Assembly: GCA_035696165.1 (NCBI GenBank)
Contig: DASRQX010000351.1
Coordinates: 1-64,000, forward strand
Direction: 5' to 3'
DNA: 64,000 nt
Origin: Palsa-883 sp035696165
GTDB taxonomy: Bacteria; Pseudomonadota; Alphaproteobacteria; Acetobacterales; Acetobacteraceae
The notes below the pieces were generated by a model. That model worked only from the letters and a program-made list of their open reading frames with translations. It was not told the DNA's origin and made no database searches. Of this stretch, positions 52,870-61,213 are shown in pieces. The number at the start of each line of letters is the position of its first letter. The first letter of the stretch is position 1. Position numbers and translations under genes: made by a program.

Positions 52870-53556
52870 TCAGGCTTCGATCTTTCGCAATAGCCGCTGC
52901 TCGACGATGGTGACTGCCCGGGTCAGCGGGAAGGCGATTACGAAATAGATGAAGGCGACCGTCGTCAGAATCTCGACCGGGTGGAATGTGCGCGTCGCTA
53001 TGTTCTGCCCGACGTAGAGCAGATCGGACATGCCGACCGCGGAGACCAGCGAGCTTTCCTTGAACAGACTGACGGTGTTGGAGAGCAGTGTCGGTATCGC
53101 GCGCAGGATGGTTTGCGGGAATACGACGTGGGTGATCTTGGCGAGGGGGGCAAGGCCAAGTGCCACGCAGGCGTCGTGCTGTTCGCGCGCGATCGCCTTC
53201 ATTGCGGCGCGGAAGGTCTCGCACGAGATGGCCCCCATGTAGAGGCTGAGCGCGATGATCGCCGAGGCCAGGCTGCCGATCTCGACGTGCAGCACGAGCG
53301 GCAGGCAGAAGAAGATCCAAAAGATCTGGATGAGCACCGGCGTGCCGCGGAAGAACTCGACGTAGAGCGAGCCGATTGCATAGATCAGCCGGTTCTCCGA
53401 CATGCGCATCAGGCTGAGCGCGAAACCGAGCAGCATGCCCAGGACGACGCAGACGACTGTGAGTTTCAGTGTCGTTGCCAGGCCGACGAGCAAGGCGCTC
53501 CAATAGTCGAGGATGAAGCCGAATGAGAAATGATAGGTCATTGCGTGTGCTGCCAT
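52870..53556 (-). CDS. Polar amino-acid ABC transporter permease (second)
   Basis: 228 residues of the HisM/GlnP family: five helices, YVEFFRGTPVLIQIFWIFF near 65-84 as the family's early signature, and the coupling loop EQHDACVALGLAPLAKI. The ATG at 53556 abuts the stop of the other permease. The pair forms the channel of the importer made with the ATPase and binding protein that lie upstream. Confidence 0.92.
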   Translation of the reverse strand: MAAHAMTYHFSFGFILDYWSALLVGLATTLKLTVVCVVLGMLLGFALSLMRMSENRLIYAIGSLYVEFFRGTPVLIQIFWIFFCLPLVLHVEIGSLASAIIALSLYMGAISCETFRAAMKAIAREQHDACVALGLAPLAKITHVVFPQTILRAIPTLLSNTVSLFKESSLVSAVGMSDLLYVGQNIATRTFHPVEILTTVAFIYFVIAFPLTRAVTIVEQRLLRKIEA

Positions 53557-54228
53557 TCAGCCGGCCAGCCGGCTTGCGTTGCGGCGCTCGAAATAGGCGG
53601 CGAGCTGGCCGACCGGAAACGAAATGGCGAGATAGATGACGGCGGCGATCGTGAAGGTCTCGATCGGGCGGTAGGTCTGGGTCGACATGGTCTTCGCCTG
53701 GTACATCAGGTCGGCGACCGCGACGAGCGAGACCAGGGCGCTTTGCTGGAACAGGCCGATCGCGTTGCTGATGAGGACGGGCAGCGCCAGGCGCAGCGCC
53801 TGCGGGAATACGACATGCAGGATGCGCGCGCGCCAGGAAAGGCCGAGTGCCACGCTGGCGTCGAACTGGGCGCGCGGGATGGCTTGGATCGCCGCGCGGT
53901 AGGCCTCGGCGTTGAAGGCGGTGAGGTTGAGACCCAGCGCCAGCACGCCCATCGTTATGGCGTCGAGAAAGACGTTGAACAGGATGGGCACGCAGTAGAA
54001 GAACCACACGATCTGGATCAGTGCCGGCGTGCAACGAAAGAACTCGACGAAGGCGGTTGCCGGCCAGCGGATGACGCGTATGGGGCTCATCACCAGGAGT
54101 GCGACGCCGAAGCCGAGGGTCAGGCCGATGGCGTTCGCCAGGACGGTGAGTTGCAGGGTGACGACCAGGCCGTCGAGCAGTTTGTCGAAGTCGCGGAAGA
54201 CGAAGAAGAAGTTGAGGTGGTAGTTCAT
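53557..54228 (-). CDS. Polar amino-acid ABC transporter permease (first)
   Basis: 223 residues, same family as its neighbour: FVEFFRCTPALIQIVWFFYC and the loop AQFDASVALGLSWRARI. The two permeases are clearly paralogous. The chosen ATG 54228 begins MNYHLNFFFVF at the first helix. A family B repeat separates it from the ATPase gene. Confidence 0.92.
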   Translation of the reverse strand: MNYHLNFFFVFRDFDKLLDGLVVTLQLTVLANAIGLTLGFGVALLVMSPIRVIRWPATAFVEFFRCTPALIQIVWFFYCVPILFNVFLDAITMGVLALGLNLTAFNAEAYRAAIQAIPRAQFDASVALGLSWRARILHVVFPQALRLALPVLISNAIGLFQQSALVSLVAVADLMYQAKTMSTQTYRPIETFTIAAVIYLAISFPVGQLAAYFERRNASRLAG

Positions 54229-54285
54229 GGGCGGAACGGTAGACCTGTCCGGGTGTTTGTGGGAGAGGTCGGCGGAGCGAGCAGC

Positions 54286-54345
54286 ACCCTCGTCGCTTCG
54301 CGCCTCGACCTCTCCCGCAAGCGCGGGCGAGGTGTACTCGGAGTT
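54286..54345. repeat. Dispersed repeat family B copy inside the amino-acid importer operon
   Basis: ACCCTCGTCGCTTCGCGCC with TCGACCTCTCCCGC and GCGGGCGAGGTG matches the other family B copies almost exactly. It sits between the ATPase and permease genes. Confidence 0.7.
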
Positions 54346-54355
54346 GTTGGACTTC

Positions 54356-55126
54356 TTAGGCGGCGCGCAGGATGTTGACGATGAAGTCGCGCGTGCGGTC
54401 CAGCTTGGGGTTGGAGAAGAACTCGGCGGGCTCACCGTGTTCCAGGATGACGCCGCCGGCGCAGAACGCGACGCGCGTGGCGATGTTTTTCGCAAACCAC
54501 ATGTCGTGCGTTACCACCATCATCGGCATGCCCTGCTCGGCTAGCTCGACCATCATGCGTTCGACCTCGACGACCAGCTCGGGGTCGAGCGCGGAGGTGA
54601 CCTCGTCGAACATCATGAGCCTGGGCTCCAGCATCAGGGCGCGCGCGATGGCGACGCGCTGCTTTTGGCCGCCGGAGAGTTGAGCGGGGTAGGATCTGGC
54701 TTTGTCGCCCAGGCCGAAACGATCGAGCAGGGCCATTGCGCGTTGGGTGGCGCCGGCCTTTGCTTCGCCGCGGGATGTTACCGGTGCCAGAATGAGGTTT
54801 CCGACGACGCTGAGGTGGGGAAACAGGGTGTAGTGCTGGAATACCATGCCGACCTGGCGCTGGATGGTCCGCTCGATGCGGTTCTTCTGGCTGCCGCCGC
54901 TGGTGGAGATGTAAAGTTGGTTGTCGATGTGGATCTCGCCCGCGTCGATCGGGTCCAGCCCCATGATGCATCTGAGCAAGGTGCTCTTGCCGCCGCCGCT
55001 GGGTCCGATGATGACGAGCCGATCGTTGCGGCCCAGTTCAAGATCGAGACCCTTGAAGACCTCGACGGCGCCGTGGGCGAAGCTTTTGTGCAGGCCGTTG
55101 ATTTGGACGAAGTTCTGGTCCGGCAT
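54356..55126 (-). CDS. Polar amino-acid ABC transporter ATPase
   Basis: 256 residues. Walker A GPSGGGKST at 41-49, the Q-loop FQHYTLFPHLSVVGNL, signature LSGGQKQRVAIARAL and Walker B LMMFDEVTSALDPE mark a GlnQ/HisP-type ATPase. Intact switch His in VVTHDMWFAK. The usual NLF after Q-loop has LIL. It supplies energy to the two permeases. Confidence 0.93.
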   Translation of the reverse strand: MPDQNFVQINGLHKSFAHGAVEVFKGLDLELGRNDRLVIIGPSGGGKSTLLRCIMGLDPIDAGEIHIDNQLYISTSGGSQKNRIERTIQRQVGMVFQHYTLFPHLSVVGNLILAPVTSRGEAKAGATQRAMALLDRFGLGDKARSYPAQLSGGQKQRVAIARALMLEPRLMMFDEVTSALDPELVVEVERMMVELAEQGMPMMVVTHDMWFAKNIATRVAFCAGGVILEHGEPAEFFSNPKLDRTRDFIVNILRAA

Positions 55127-55254
55127 CAGGCGGCGTCCCTGGCACGGTGATGGTCGCGGGTTCCAGGCGTCCGTCCTGAAATAACGACTTCGAGCGTCGA
55201 AGGCGCGTGCCAACCGGCGCAGACCGTCCACGACTTCGCTTGCCGCGACGAAGG

Positions 55255-55293
55255 CAAGTCGTGAATGCCGGCATGCGCCGGCATGACGGGGGG
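55255..55293. repeat. Dispersed repeat family C copy inside the amino-acid importer operon
   Basis: GTCGTGAATGCCGGCATGCG and CCGGCATGACGGGGGG, nearly identical to the copy at 52826. It lies between the binding-protein gene and the ATPase gene and may lower expression of the downstream part. Confidence 0.7.
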
Positions 55294-55312
55294 ATTGGTC
55301 CCCGGCTGGCGT

Positions 55313-56164
55313 CTATTGGCCGCCGGTGATCACCTTGTTCACGTAGTACTCTCCGAGCTTTGCGACGTGGCCTTCGGCGACCGCTTCCTCGAGGAAGATG
55401 TTCAGGGCCTCGATCTGCTCGAGCGGCACCGACTTGCGGAAGCCGTAGGCCACGCCTTGCTTGGCGAGCGACGGCTCCGGCAGGACGGTGGCGGACCAGT
55501 CCTTGTTAACCGCGGCGAACAGCATGTTGGTGTCGGCGTCGTCGACCGAGATGTCGGCGCGCCTGGATGAGACGGCGAGGCGGGCGGCGTCGACATCGGG
55601 CAGGCGCATGATGGTCGCATGCTTGACGATGTCGGTGATCGTGTGATCCTGCGCGGTGCCCGACATGATCGAGAAGGTGATGCCATCCTTGTCGAAGTCG
55701 GCCATCGATTTCCATTCCGGCTTGATCTTTGGGTTCGCCTTGTTGAACACGAAGGAGATCTGGTACTGCCACGGCGCCATCGAGTAGTTGATCGAGAGCG
55801 CGCGCTTGGCCGTGCGGTTGAGCGCCGGGGCGATGTCCCATTTGCCGGCCTGCATGCCGGCGATGATGTTGTCCCAGGTGGTGTCGACGAACTCGACCTT
55901 GACGCCCAGCACCTGCTGGCCGAATTCCTTGATGAGATCGACGAAGATGCCGCTGTACTCACCGGTTTTCGGATCGCGCATCACGTGCGGCGGGGCCAGC
56001 GCGGCGGCGACGCGCAGGGTCCCGTGGTCCTGCACCGCTTTCCACAGATCCTCGGTCTGTTGCGCTGCGGCGACGTGGCTTGCGGCGGATAGTGATAGCG
56101 CGATGCCCATTGCGCCCAGCAGCAAACTGCAACGGGCCAGCATCGACCGGATTGCGGTCGTCAT
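55313..56164 (-). CDS. Polar amino-acid ABC transporter substrate-binding protein
   Basis: 283 residues. Signal peptide 1-34 (ending ASHVAAAQQ). The mature domain is a family 3 binding protein: GTLRVAAALAPPHVMRDPKT, GIFVDLIKEFGQQVLGVKVE and WDNIIAGMQAGKWDIAPALN; VSSRRADISVDDADT lies in the second lobe. It binds an amino acid or related acid in the periplasm. The gene is first in the operon that includes the ATPase and two permeases. Confidence 0.92.
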   Translation of the reverse strand: MTTAIRSMLARCSLLLGAMGIALSLSAASHVAAAQQTEDLWKAVQDHGTLRVAAALAPPHVMRDPKTGEYSGIFVDLIKEFGQQVLGVKVEFVDTTWDNIIAGMQAGKWDIAPALNRTAKRALSINYSMAPWQYQISFVFNKANPKIKPEWKSMADFDKDGITFSIMSGTAQDHTITDIVKHATIMRLPDVDAARLAVSSRRADISVDDADTNMLFAAVNKDWSATVLPEPSLAKQGVAYGFRKSVPLEQIEALNIFLEEAVAEGHVAKLGEYYVNKVITGGQ

Positions 56165-56270
56165 TTGCGTATCTCCCCCTGCGGCGGTCGCGGTGCCGCC
56201 ATTCCGTTGGGGGACGTTATCTTGCGTGGGGGTTGGGCACAACATGGGGTGCTGGCGCGGGCGGTACGCG

Positions 56271-56463
56271 CTGGCGAATATCCAGGCGCGTCCGCTGTGC
56301 CCGATGGCTCGGCCGCTTGCGATGCATCTGGCGCCGGGTGGCCCCGCGTTCGTGGCGGGGCTGCTGGCGAATCAGGTCCGGCAGGTTTTGGTGGCGGATC
56401 GCCAAGGGGGCTGCGGCTCGAGGTAGTGATTTCCGAGGGGCCGTGGACGACGCTGGTGCGCCG
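56271..56463 (+). pseudogene. Decayed second copy of the prmA 3' end
   Basis: About 193 bases align with prmA 52553-52748, from CTGGCGAATAT through GTGATTTCCGAGGGGCCG to CGACGCTGGTG. One base is missing near 56408, which breaks the frame, and the 5' two thirds of the gene are absent. The intact gene lies 3.4 kb to the left, with the amino-acid importer in between. Confidence 0.85.
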
Positions 56464-56491
56464 TTCTACTCGTCCCCCCAAACGCCCTCCC

Positions 56492-56749
56492 TCATTGGGG
56501 AGGGCGAGAGTGGTGGTGTGAAACGGGAGCTTCCGACACTGCGCCGCAATGCCAAATGGCCTCCCGGCATCCCGGGCGGCGGTTTCCCTTGGAGGCGCCT
56601 TGCTTCTTTAGAGTTGGCAGCGCGTCAGCACCCCTCTGGACGGTGAACGTCATGTCCACGATTGGCTGTGGCGGCGGCGCTGGGGGGTGCGTCTGCGATG
56701 CGGGCGGAGCCGGCGGTGGCGTGGCCTGCGAAGGAGACGAACTGCTCAT
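56492..56749 (-). CDS. Small Pro-rich hypothetical protein
   Basis: 85 residues from ATG 56749, which overlaps the stop of the tiny membrane ORF upstream (ATGA). Residues 2-30 are Ser/Pro-rich (PPPAPPASQTHPPAPPPQP), then VDMTFTVQRGADALP and a basic tail. Composition suggests a disordered protein or the eroded end of one. A hairpin at 56483-56506 overlaps its end. Family unknown. Confidence 0.4.
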   Translation of the reverse strand: MSSSSPSQATPPPAPPASQTHPPAPPPQPIVDMTFTVQRGADALPTLKKQGASKGNRRPGCREAIWHCGAVSEAPVSHHHSRPPQ

Positions 56750-56829
56750 GGCAAAGCCTTGATGATGCCGAATTTCGTAGTGACCACGATTAGAATGGCG
56801 GCAAGCAATGCAAAAAAACCAAACTCCAT
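56746..56829 (-). CDS. Tiny membrane ORF, possible SPFH-protein N-terminal remnant
   Basis: 27 residues: MEFGFFALLAAILIVV and then TTKFGIIKALP. One membrane helix followed by a segment that recalls the start of stomatin-like proteins, which continue with an SPFH domain missing here. It overlaps the end of the interrupted membrane gene upstream and its TGA overlaps the next ATG. It could be a real mini-protein or a leftover. Confidence 0.35.
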   Translation of the reverse strand: MEFGFFALLAAILIVVTTKFGIIKALP

Positions 56830-57398
56830 GGCAGACAGGCGACGGCCTGAGCGCGGTAGTGGTATCGCCCTTGAGTGGCTTCCCGATTTGACGCCGCCGC
56901 TCGTGCAAGTGGCTCAAGTTGTTGTTCTCTGACGCTGACCACAACGAGGGTGTCAACGTCGTCCGCCCCTTGGCCGACATAATGGGCGTGGATTTGACGC
57001 GTACCAGCAATGATGTCTGATTCCGGGCCAATCCTCGTGTACGCGCGTTTCCTCGTTGCCAGGCCGAGAAAAACCAGGACAGCCACGCTCAAGCACACGA
57101 CAAGAACCAAGCAAACCCCGGCGAGTAACGCTGACCATGCGCAAGGGACAACAGACCAGGTCGGGACCGGAGGCTTCGCTGCACTACACGCTCCCGAAAT
57201 CGCACTTCAGGAAGGTGGTTGCGTCGCCGAATAGTTGGGCGATGCAACAATCAGCCCCAATGCCGTTGGGAAAAACGGCAAAGTCCGGTGAACATCTTCT
57301 GCGGCTCCGACCTCCTGCCGATAGAGATCCTGCAACATCGCAATGATCACGCTCGCCGACTTCTCCCCAAGCGGCGGCAGTTCGGGCGTCCCCGACAT
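56790..57398 (-). pseudogene. Two-helix membrane protein interrupted by an in-frame TGA
   Basis: ATG 57398 (GAGAG upstream) begins a helical, soluble stretch (EKSASVIIAMLQDLYRQEVG) and a hydrophobic segment FFPTALGLIVAS. TGA at 57207-57209 stops it after 63 residues, but the same frame goes on with a second membrane helix (LLAGVCLVLVVCLSVAVLV) and a charged cytosolic part. Read through it would be about 201 residues. The coiled helix plus hairpin layout resembles SLATT-like membrane proteins linked to defence systems, but I cannot confirm that. Confidence 0.5.
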
Positions 57399-57565
57399 AG
57401 CAACTCTCTCTCAAACTCAACGCGGGTCGCCGCACGGTGCCTGCAGCGCTACGGCAACGCCAAGGGCCCTGGTTGCGCGCGCCACAGCGCCAACGCCAGC
57501 CGGACAAGCGCCCGCTAATCTCCTGTCCAAATCCCGACCTTCGCCGCAGTGCCTCGCGCCCCCGC

Positions 57566-58330
57566 TTATTGCCCGCCGGTGACGTCGATCGTTACGCCGG
57601 TGACGAAATCGGCGTCCGATGATGCCAGGAAGCAGATCACCTTGGCCTGGTCATCCGGTTGGGCGATGCGCCGCAGCGGCACCCGCGCGGTTTCCGCCGC
57701 CTGGTCCTCGGGTGCTCGCTGGTTCCAGTGCGGCAGCAGCCGCTCGCTGAGCGTCAGGCTTGGTGCGATGGCGTTGATGGTGATGCCGAAAGGTCCCAGC
57801 TCGAACGCCAGCTTGCGGGTGAAGGCGATGATGCCGCCCTTCGCGGTGGCGTAGGCGCTAGAGGATGACGCGCTCAGGCCGCGCCCGGCGATCGAGGCCA
57901 GGTTGACGATCTTGCCGTGGCGCGCCTGCTTCATGACGGGCACGACGGCGTGGGTGAACAGGAACGTGCCTTCCAGGTTGAAGGCGATCAGCTTCTGCCA
58001 CTCCGCGAAGGTGAGTTCGTCGACGGAGGCGGAGGGCCGCGTGATCACCGTGCTGCCGCCTACCGCGTTCACCAGGATATCGATGTTGCCGAACTGGCGC
58101 GCGGCTCCGGCGACCAGCGCGCCGACCTGCGCCGGGTCCAGTGCGTCGGCGCAGTGGGCGTGGGCGCGGCCTCCGGCGTCGGTGATCGCGGCGACCATTG
58201 CGTCGAGCCGGGCTTCGTTGGTGTCCACGCCGACGATGATGGCGCCCTCGCGCGCCATGATGTCGGCGGTGGCGCGCCCGATTCCCGCGCCGGCCGCGGT
58301 GATCAGCGCCACTTTGTTCTGGAACCGCAT
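57566..58330 (-). CDS. Short-chain dehydrogenase/reductase
   Basis: 254 residues. Cofactor motif TAAGAGIGRA at 11-20, NAVGG in place of NNAG, the Ser in NLASIAGRG and Tyr/Lys in YATAKGGI. It ends VTGVTIDVTGGQ. The ATG at 58330 has GGAGG upstream. Substrate unknown. It is divergent from the MFS exporter gene that starts 149 bases away. Confidence 0.9.
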   Translation of the reverse strand: MRFQNKVALITAAGAGIGRATADIMAREGAIIVGVDTNEARLDAMVAAITDAGGRAHAHCADALDPAQVGALVAGAARQFGNIDILVNAVGGSTVITRPSASVDELTFAEWQKLIAFNLEGTFLFTHAVVPVMKQARHGKIVNLASIAGRGLSASSSSAYATAKGGIIAFTRKLAFELGPFGITINAIAPSLTLSERLLPHWNQRAPEDQAAETARVPLRRIAQPDDQAKVICFLASSDADFVTGVTIDVTGGQ

Positions 58331-58478
58331 TGTTTCCTCCGTTTTGTCGCCAGGTTTTTCGTCATGGGGATTCTCGGTCGCGCAACCCAGCATTGCGCCC
58401 GCTGACGCGGATGTCACCCGCCGGGCCGATGACACGATGGGCCACCCCGAGGCAGAGTCGCGGCAACCGGGGGAAAGC

Positions 58479-60098
58479 ATGGCTGACGACGAAGCGAACG
58501 CCGTGGTGGCGCCAGCCGCCGCGTCCACGACACCTGCCGCGTCGGTGAACGTGACGCCAACCGCCGCATCCGCCAGCGCGGCGCGCATCGCGGCATCCGC
58601 CAGCGCGGCAGAAGCGGCACCAATCCTGTTGGAGCCGGTGCCCGACGCGCGGCGCACGCTGGTGCTGGCCGCGTGCCTGATGGGCACCTTCATGGCGGCG
58701 GTGGAGAGCACCATCGTGGCCACCGCGATGCCGACCATCGTGGGCGACCTGCACGGCTTCAACCTGTTCAGTTGGGTGTTCACCGTCTACCTGCTGGCGC
58801 AGGCGGTCAGCATCCCGATCTACGGCCGGCTGGCCGATCTGTATGGCCGCAAACGGATGTTCTTTGTCGGCGCCGGGCTGTTCATGGTTGGCTCCGGGCT
58901 ATGCGGGTTATCCACCGGCATGGTCCAGTTGGTTTTCTTCCGCGCGTTGCAGGGGTTTGGCGGCGGCGGTGTGCAGCCCGTGGCGATGACCATCCTGGGC
59001 GATATCTACAGCCCAGCCGAGCGGGCCCGCGTGCAAGGCGTGGTGTCGAGCGTGTTTGGCGTTTCGGCTGTGGTCGGGCCGTCGCTCGGCGCGTTCCTGG
59101 TGGAGCACGTGAATTGGGAGTTCGTGTTCTGGGTGAACCTGCCGGTCGGCGCGGCGGCGATCGCGATGATCGGGTGGTTCCTGCACGAGGATGTTCGGCC
59201 GCGCCAGCGGCGGATCGATTGGCTGGGTTCGTTGCTGATGATGGTGTCGGTCGGCGCGCTGATGCTGGCGCTGGTGCAGGCGACGACGCTGTCTGCCGGC
59301 GCGCTGGTGGCGCTGGTCGGCGGCGGCGTGGTGGCGATGGTGGTGTTGATCGTGCACGAGCGGGCGACCAAGGAGCCGATGCTGCCGCTGGAGCTCTGGC
59401 GGCAGCGGGTGATCGCGGTGGGCAGCGTCGGCGGAGGGTTGGCAGGGGCGGTAATGATGGGGGTCGCTGCGTTCCTGCCGACGTATGTGCAGGGCGCGAT
59501 GGGGCAGAGCGCGACGGTCGCCGGGCTGGTGCTAGGCGCGATGTCGGTGACCTGGGCGCTGGCGAGTATCTATGGTGGGCGTTTGATGGTGCGGACCACG
59601 TATCGGCTGGCGGCGGTGCTGGGCGCGCTGGCGTTGCTGCTGGGCAGTGTGGTGCTGGTGATGCTGACGCCGGAGCGCGGGGTTTGGTGGGCGACTGTCG
59701 GGTCGCTGGTGATCGGGGTGGGGATGGGGTTGTCGAACTCCGCGTATCTGGTCTCGATTCAGGCGGCGGTGGCTTGGAACCAGCGTGGGGCGGCGACCTC
59801 GTCCTGTCTGTTTTTGCGATTTGTGGGGCAGTCGTTGGGGGCCGCGTCGTTTGGCGCGGTGCTGAATTTGACGTTGCTGCGCCGGGTGCCGGATTTGATG
59901 TTCGAGGCGGATCATCTGCTGGATCCGGCGCTGCGCGGGGAGATGGCTGCGCCGGTGTTGTCGCGGCTGACCGAGGCGATGGCCGCGGGGTTGCACAATG
60001 ATTATCTGCTGGCGTGCGGGTTTGCGGCGATGACGCTGGTGCTGGCGGCGATGCTGCCGGCGAGGTTGAGTCCGCGGGGCCATGCGCTGCGGCGGTAG
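58479..60098 (+). CDS. MFS exporter, DHA2 (EmrB/QacA) type
   Basis: 539 residues with fourteen predicted helices. The first 57 residues form an Ala/Ser-rich tail that includes two copies of AASASAA, from a DNA repeat. Then MGTFMAAVESTIVATAMPTI (helix 1 with the DHA2-typical acidic residue), GRLADLYGRKR, and the motif C-like VVGPSLGAFLVEHVNWEFVFWVNLP. It would pump out drugs or other small compounds with protons. The start is supported by GGGGAAAG. Its last 59 codons are repeated nearly exactly at 60951-61127. Confidence 0.9.
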   Translation: MADDEANAVVAPAAASTTPAASVNVTPTAASASAARIAASASAAEAAPILLEPVPDARRTLVLAACLMGTFMAAVESTIVATAMPTIVGDLHGFNLFSWVFTVYLLAQAVSIPIYGRLADLYGRKRMFFVGAGLFMVGSGLCGLSTGMVQLVFFRALQGFGGGGVQPVAMTILGDIYSPAERARVQGVVSSVFGVSAVVGPSLGAFLVEHVNWEFVFWVNLPVGAAAIAMIGWFLHEDVRPRQRRIDWLGSLLMMVSVGALMLALVQATTLSAGALVALVGGGVVAMVVLIVHERATKEPMLPLELWRQRVIAVGSVGGGLAGAVMMGVAAFLPTYVQGAMGQSATVAGLVLGAMSVTWALASIYGGRLMVRTTYRLAAVLGALALLLGSVVLVMLTPERGVWWATVGSLVIGVGMGLSNSAYLVSIQAAVAWNQRGAATSSCLFLRFVGQSLGAASFGAVLNLTLLRRVPDLMFEADHLLDPALRGEMAAPVLSRLTEAMAAGLHNDYLLACGFAAMTLVLAAMLPARLSPRGHALRR

Positions 60099-60184
60099 GC
60101 GGTGGGTGTGCGGTGGTCGTACGGGGTTCGGTTTGCTGGCCGGCGTGATGCGGAGTTGCTCCGGGTGCTCGGCGCTCGACGCCT

Positions 60185-60202
60185 GTTGTCAAACATGACA
60201 AC
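60185..60202. promoter_or_regulatory. Probable operator of the HigBA-type operon
   Basis: GTTGTCAAACATGACAAC is a perfect inverted repeat (6-base arms, 6-base spacer), ending 11 bases before the toxin start. Antitoxins of this kind bind such sites to repress their own operon. A diverged palindrome, GTTGTTAATTATAATAAC, sits at the equivalent place in the second copy. Confidence 0.65.
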
Positions 60203-60213
60203 GTTTATCCCGG

Positions 60214-60561
60214 ATGCCACGAAACACGCGCCCGATAAGCTGGATCAAGACCGCCCGGAAAGATTTCGATGACTTCCCGCCGGGGCCGCAGATCGAGATG
60301 GGACGGGCGCTGACGATTCTTGCCGATGGGCGGATGCCCGACATCGCCAAGCCGCTTATGGGCTTCGGGGCGGGCGTAACGGAACTGGCGCTCCGGCATC
60401 GCGGGGATGCTTTCCGGGCCGTCTACGCGTTGCGGATCGACACCGATATTTGGGTGATTCACGCATTCCAGAAGAAATCGAAGTCGGGGATCAAGACCCC
60501 GAAACAGGAAGTCGATTTGACCCATGAGCGACTGAAGCGACTGAGCGAGACGCTAGCATGA
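60214..60561 (+). CDS. RelE/HigB-type (Gp49-like) toxin
   Basis: 115 residues of the phage Gp49-like toxin family, which cut mRNA at the ribosome. Family landmarks: ARKDFDDFPP, GFGAGVTELALRHRGDAFRA and the final VIHAFQKKSKSGIKTPKQEV. Basic and compact. The TGA overlaps the ATG of the antitoxin (ATGA), giving the toxin-first order usual for HigBA-like pairs. Confidence 0.9.
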   Translation: MPRNTRPISWIKTARKDFDDFPPGPQIEMGRALTILADGRMPDIAKPLMGFGAGVTELALRHRGDAFRAVYALRIDTDIWVIHAFQKKSKSGIKTPKQEVDLTHERLKRLSETLA

Positions 60562-60893
60562 ACGACGACCTTGAGATCACCCGCGGTAGCGGGAATGTCT
60601 TCCGTGATCTGGGTCATCCCGATGCGGATCGGGAGCAACTGCGTGCGCTGCTCGCGGCGAGGATCATCGGCGTGCTGGATGATCGGAAGCTCACCGTGCG
60701 GGCCGCGCATGAGCTGACCGGCGTCGCGGCGTCCGACTTTTCCCGCATCCGCAACGCGAAGCTTGACCGTTTCACGATCGATCGGTTGATGACCATCCTG
60801 GGCAGCCTGGGGCAACAGGTCGAGGTGACCGTCAATGTCCGTCCGCGCCGCGCCGGTCACCCGCCGGTGCGGCCCGCGGTGAGTGCGGCTTAG
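60558..60893 (+). CDS. HigA/Xre-type antitoxin
   Basis: 111 residues. A helix-turn-helix of the HigA-2-like kind: LAARIIGVLDDRKLTVRAAH, GVAASDFSRIRNAKLDRFTI and MTILGSLGQQVEV. It neutralises the toxin and likely binds the palindrome at 60185. The C-terminal VRPRRAGHPPV tail is basic. A degraded copy of the gene follows at about 61315-61620. Confidence 0.9.
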   Translation: MNDDLEITRGSGNVFRDLGHPDADREQLRALLAARIIGVLDDRKLTVRAAHELTGVAASDFSRIRNAKLDRFTIDRLMTILGSLGQQVEVTVNVRPRRAGHPPVRPAVSAA

Positions 60894-60950
60894 CTGCCGG
60901 ATAGAGGTGTTCGTGTTGACGATGGCACGCGCGCTCGGTTGCGTGGGTTT

Positions 60951-61127
60951 GACCCGGCGCTGCGCGGGGAGATGGCTGCGCCGGTGTTTCCGCGGCTGAC
61001 CGAGGCGATGGCCGCGGGGTTGCACAATGATTATCTGCTGGCGTGCGGGTTTGCGGTGATGACGCTGGTGCTGGCGGCGATGCCGTCGGCGAGGTTGCGT
61101 CCGCGGGGGCATGCGCTGCGGCGGTAG
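60951..61127 (+). pseudogene. Second copy of the MFS exporter 3' end
   Basis: 177 bases nearly identical to 59922-60098 (constant offset of 1029 bases; about nine differences in the first 210 aligned bases). The match runs on past the stop to about 61230, covering the leader of the toxin gene. It encodes the last 58 residues of the exporter with no start of its own. Confidence 0.9.
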
Positions 61128-61213
61128 GCGGTGGGTGCGCGGTGGTCGTGCGGGGTTCGGTTTGCTGCCGGGCGTGACGCGGAGTTGCTCCGGGGGATCG
61201 GCGCTTGACTCCT

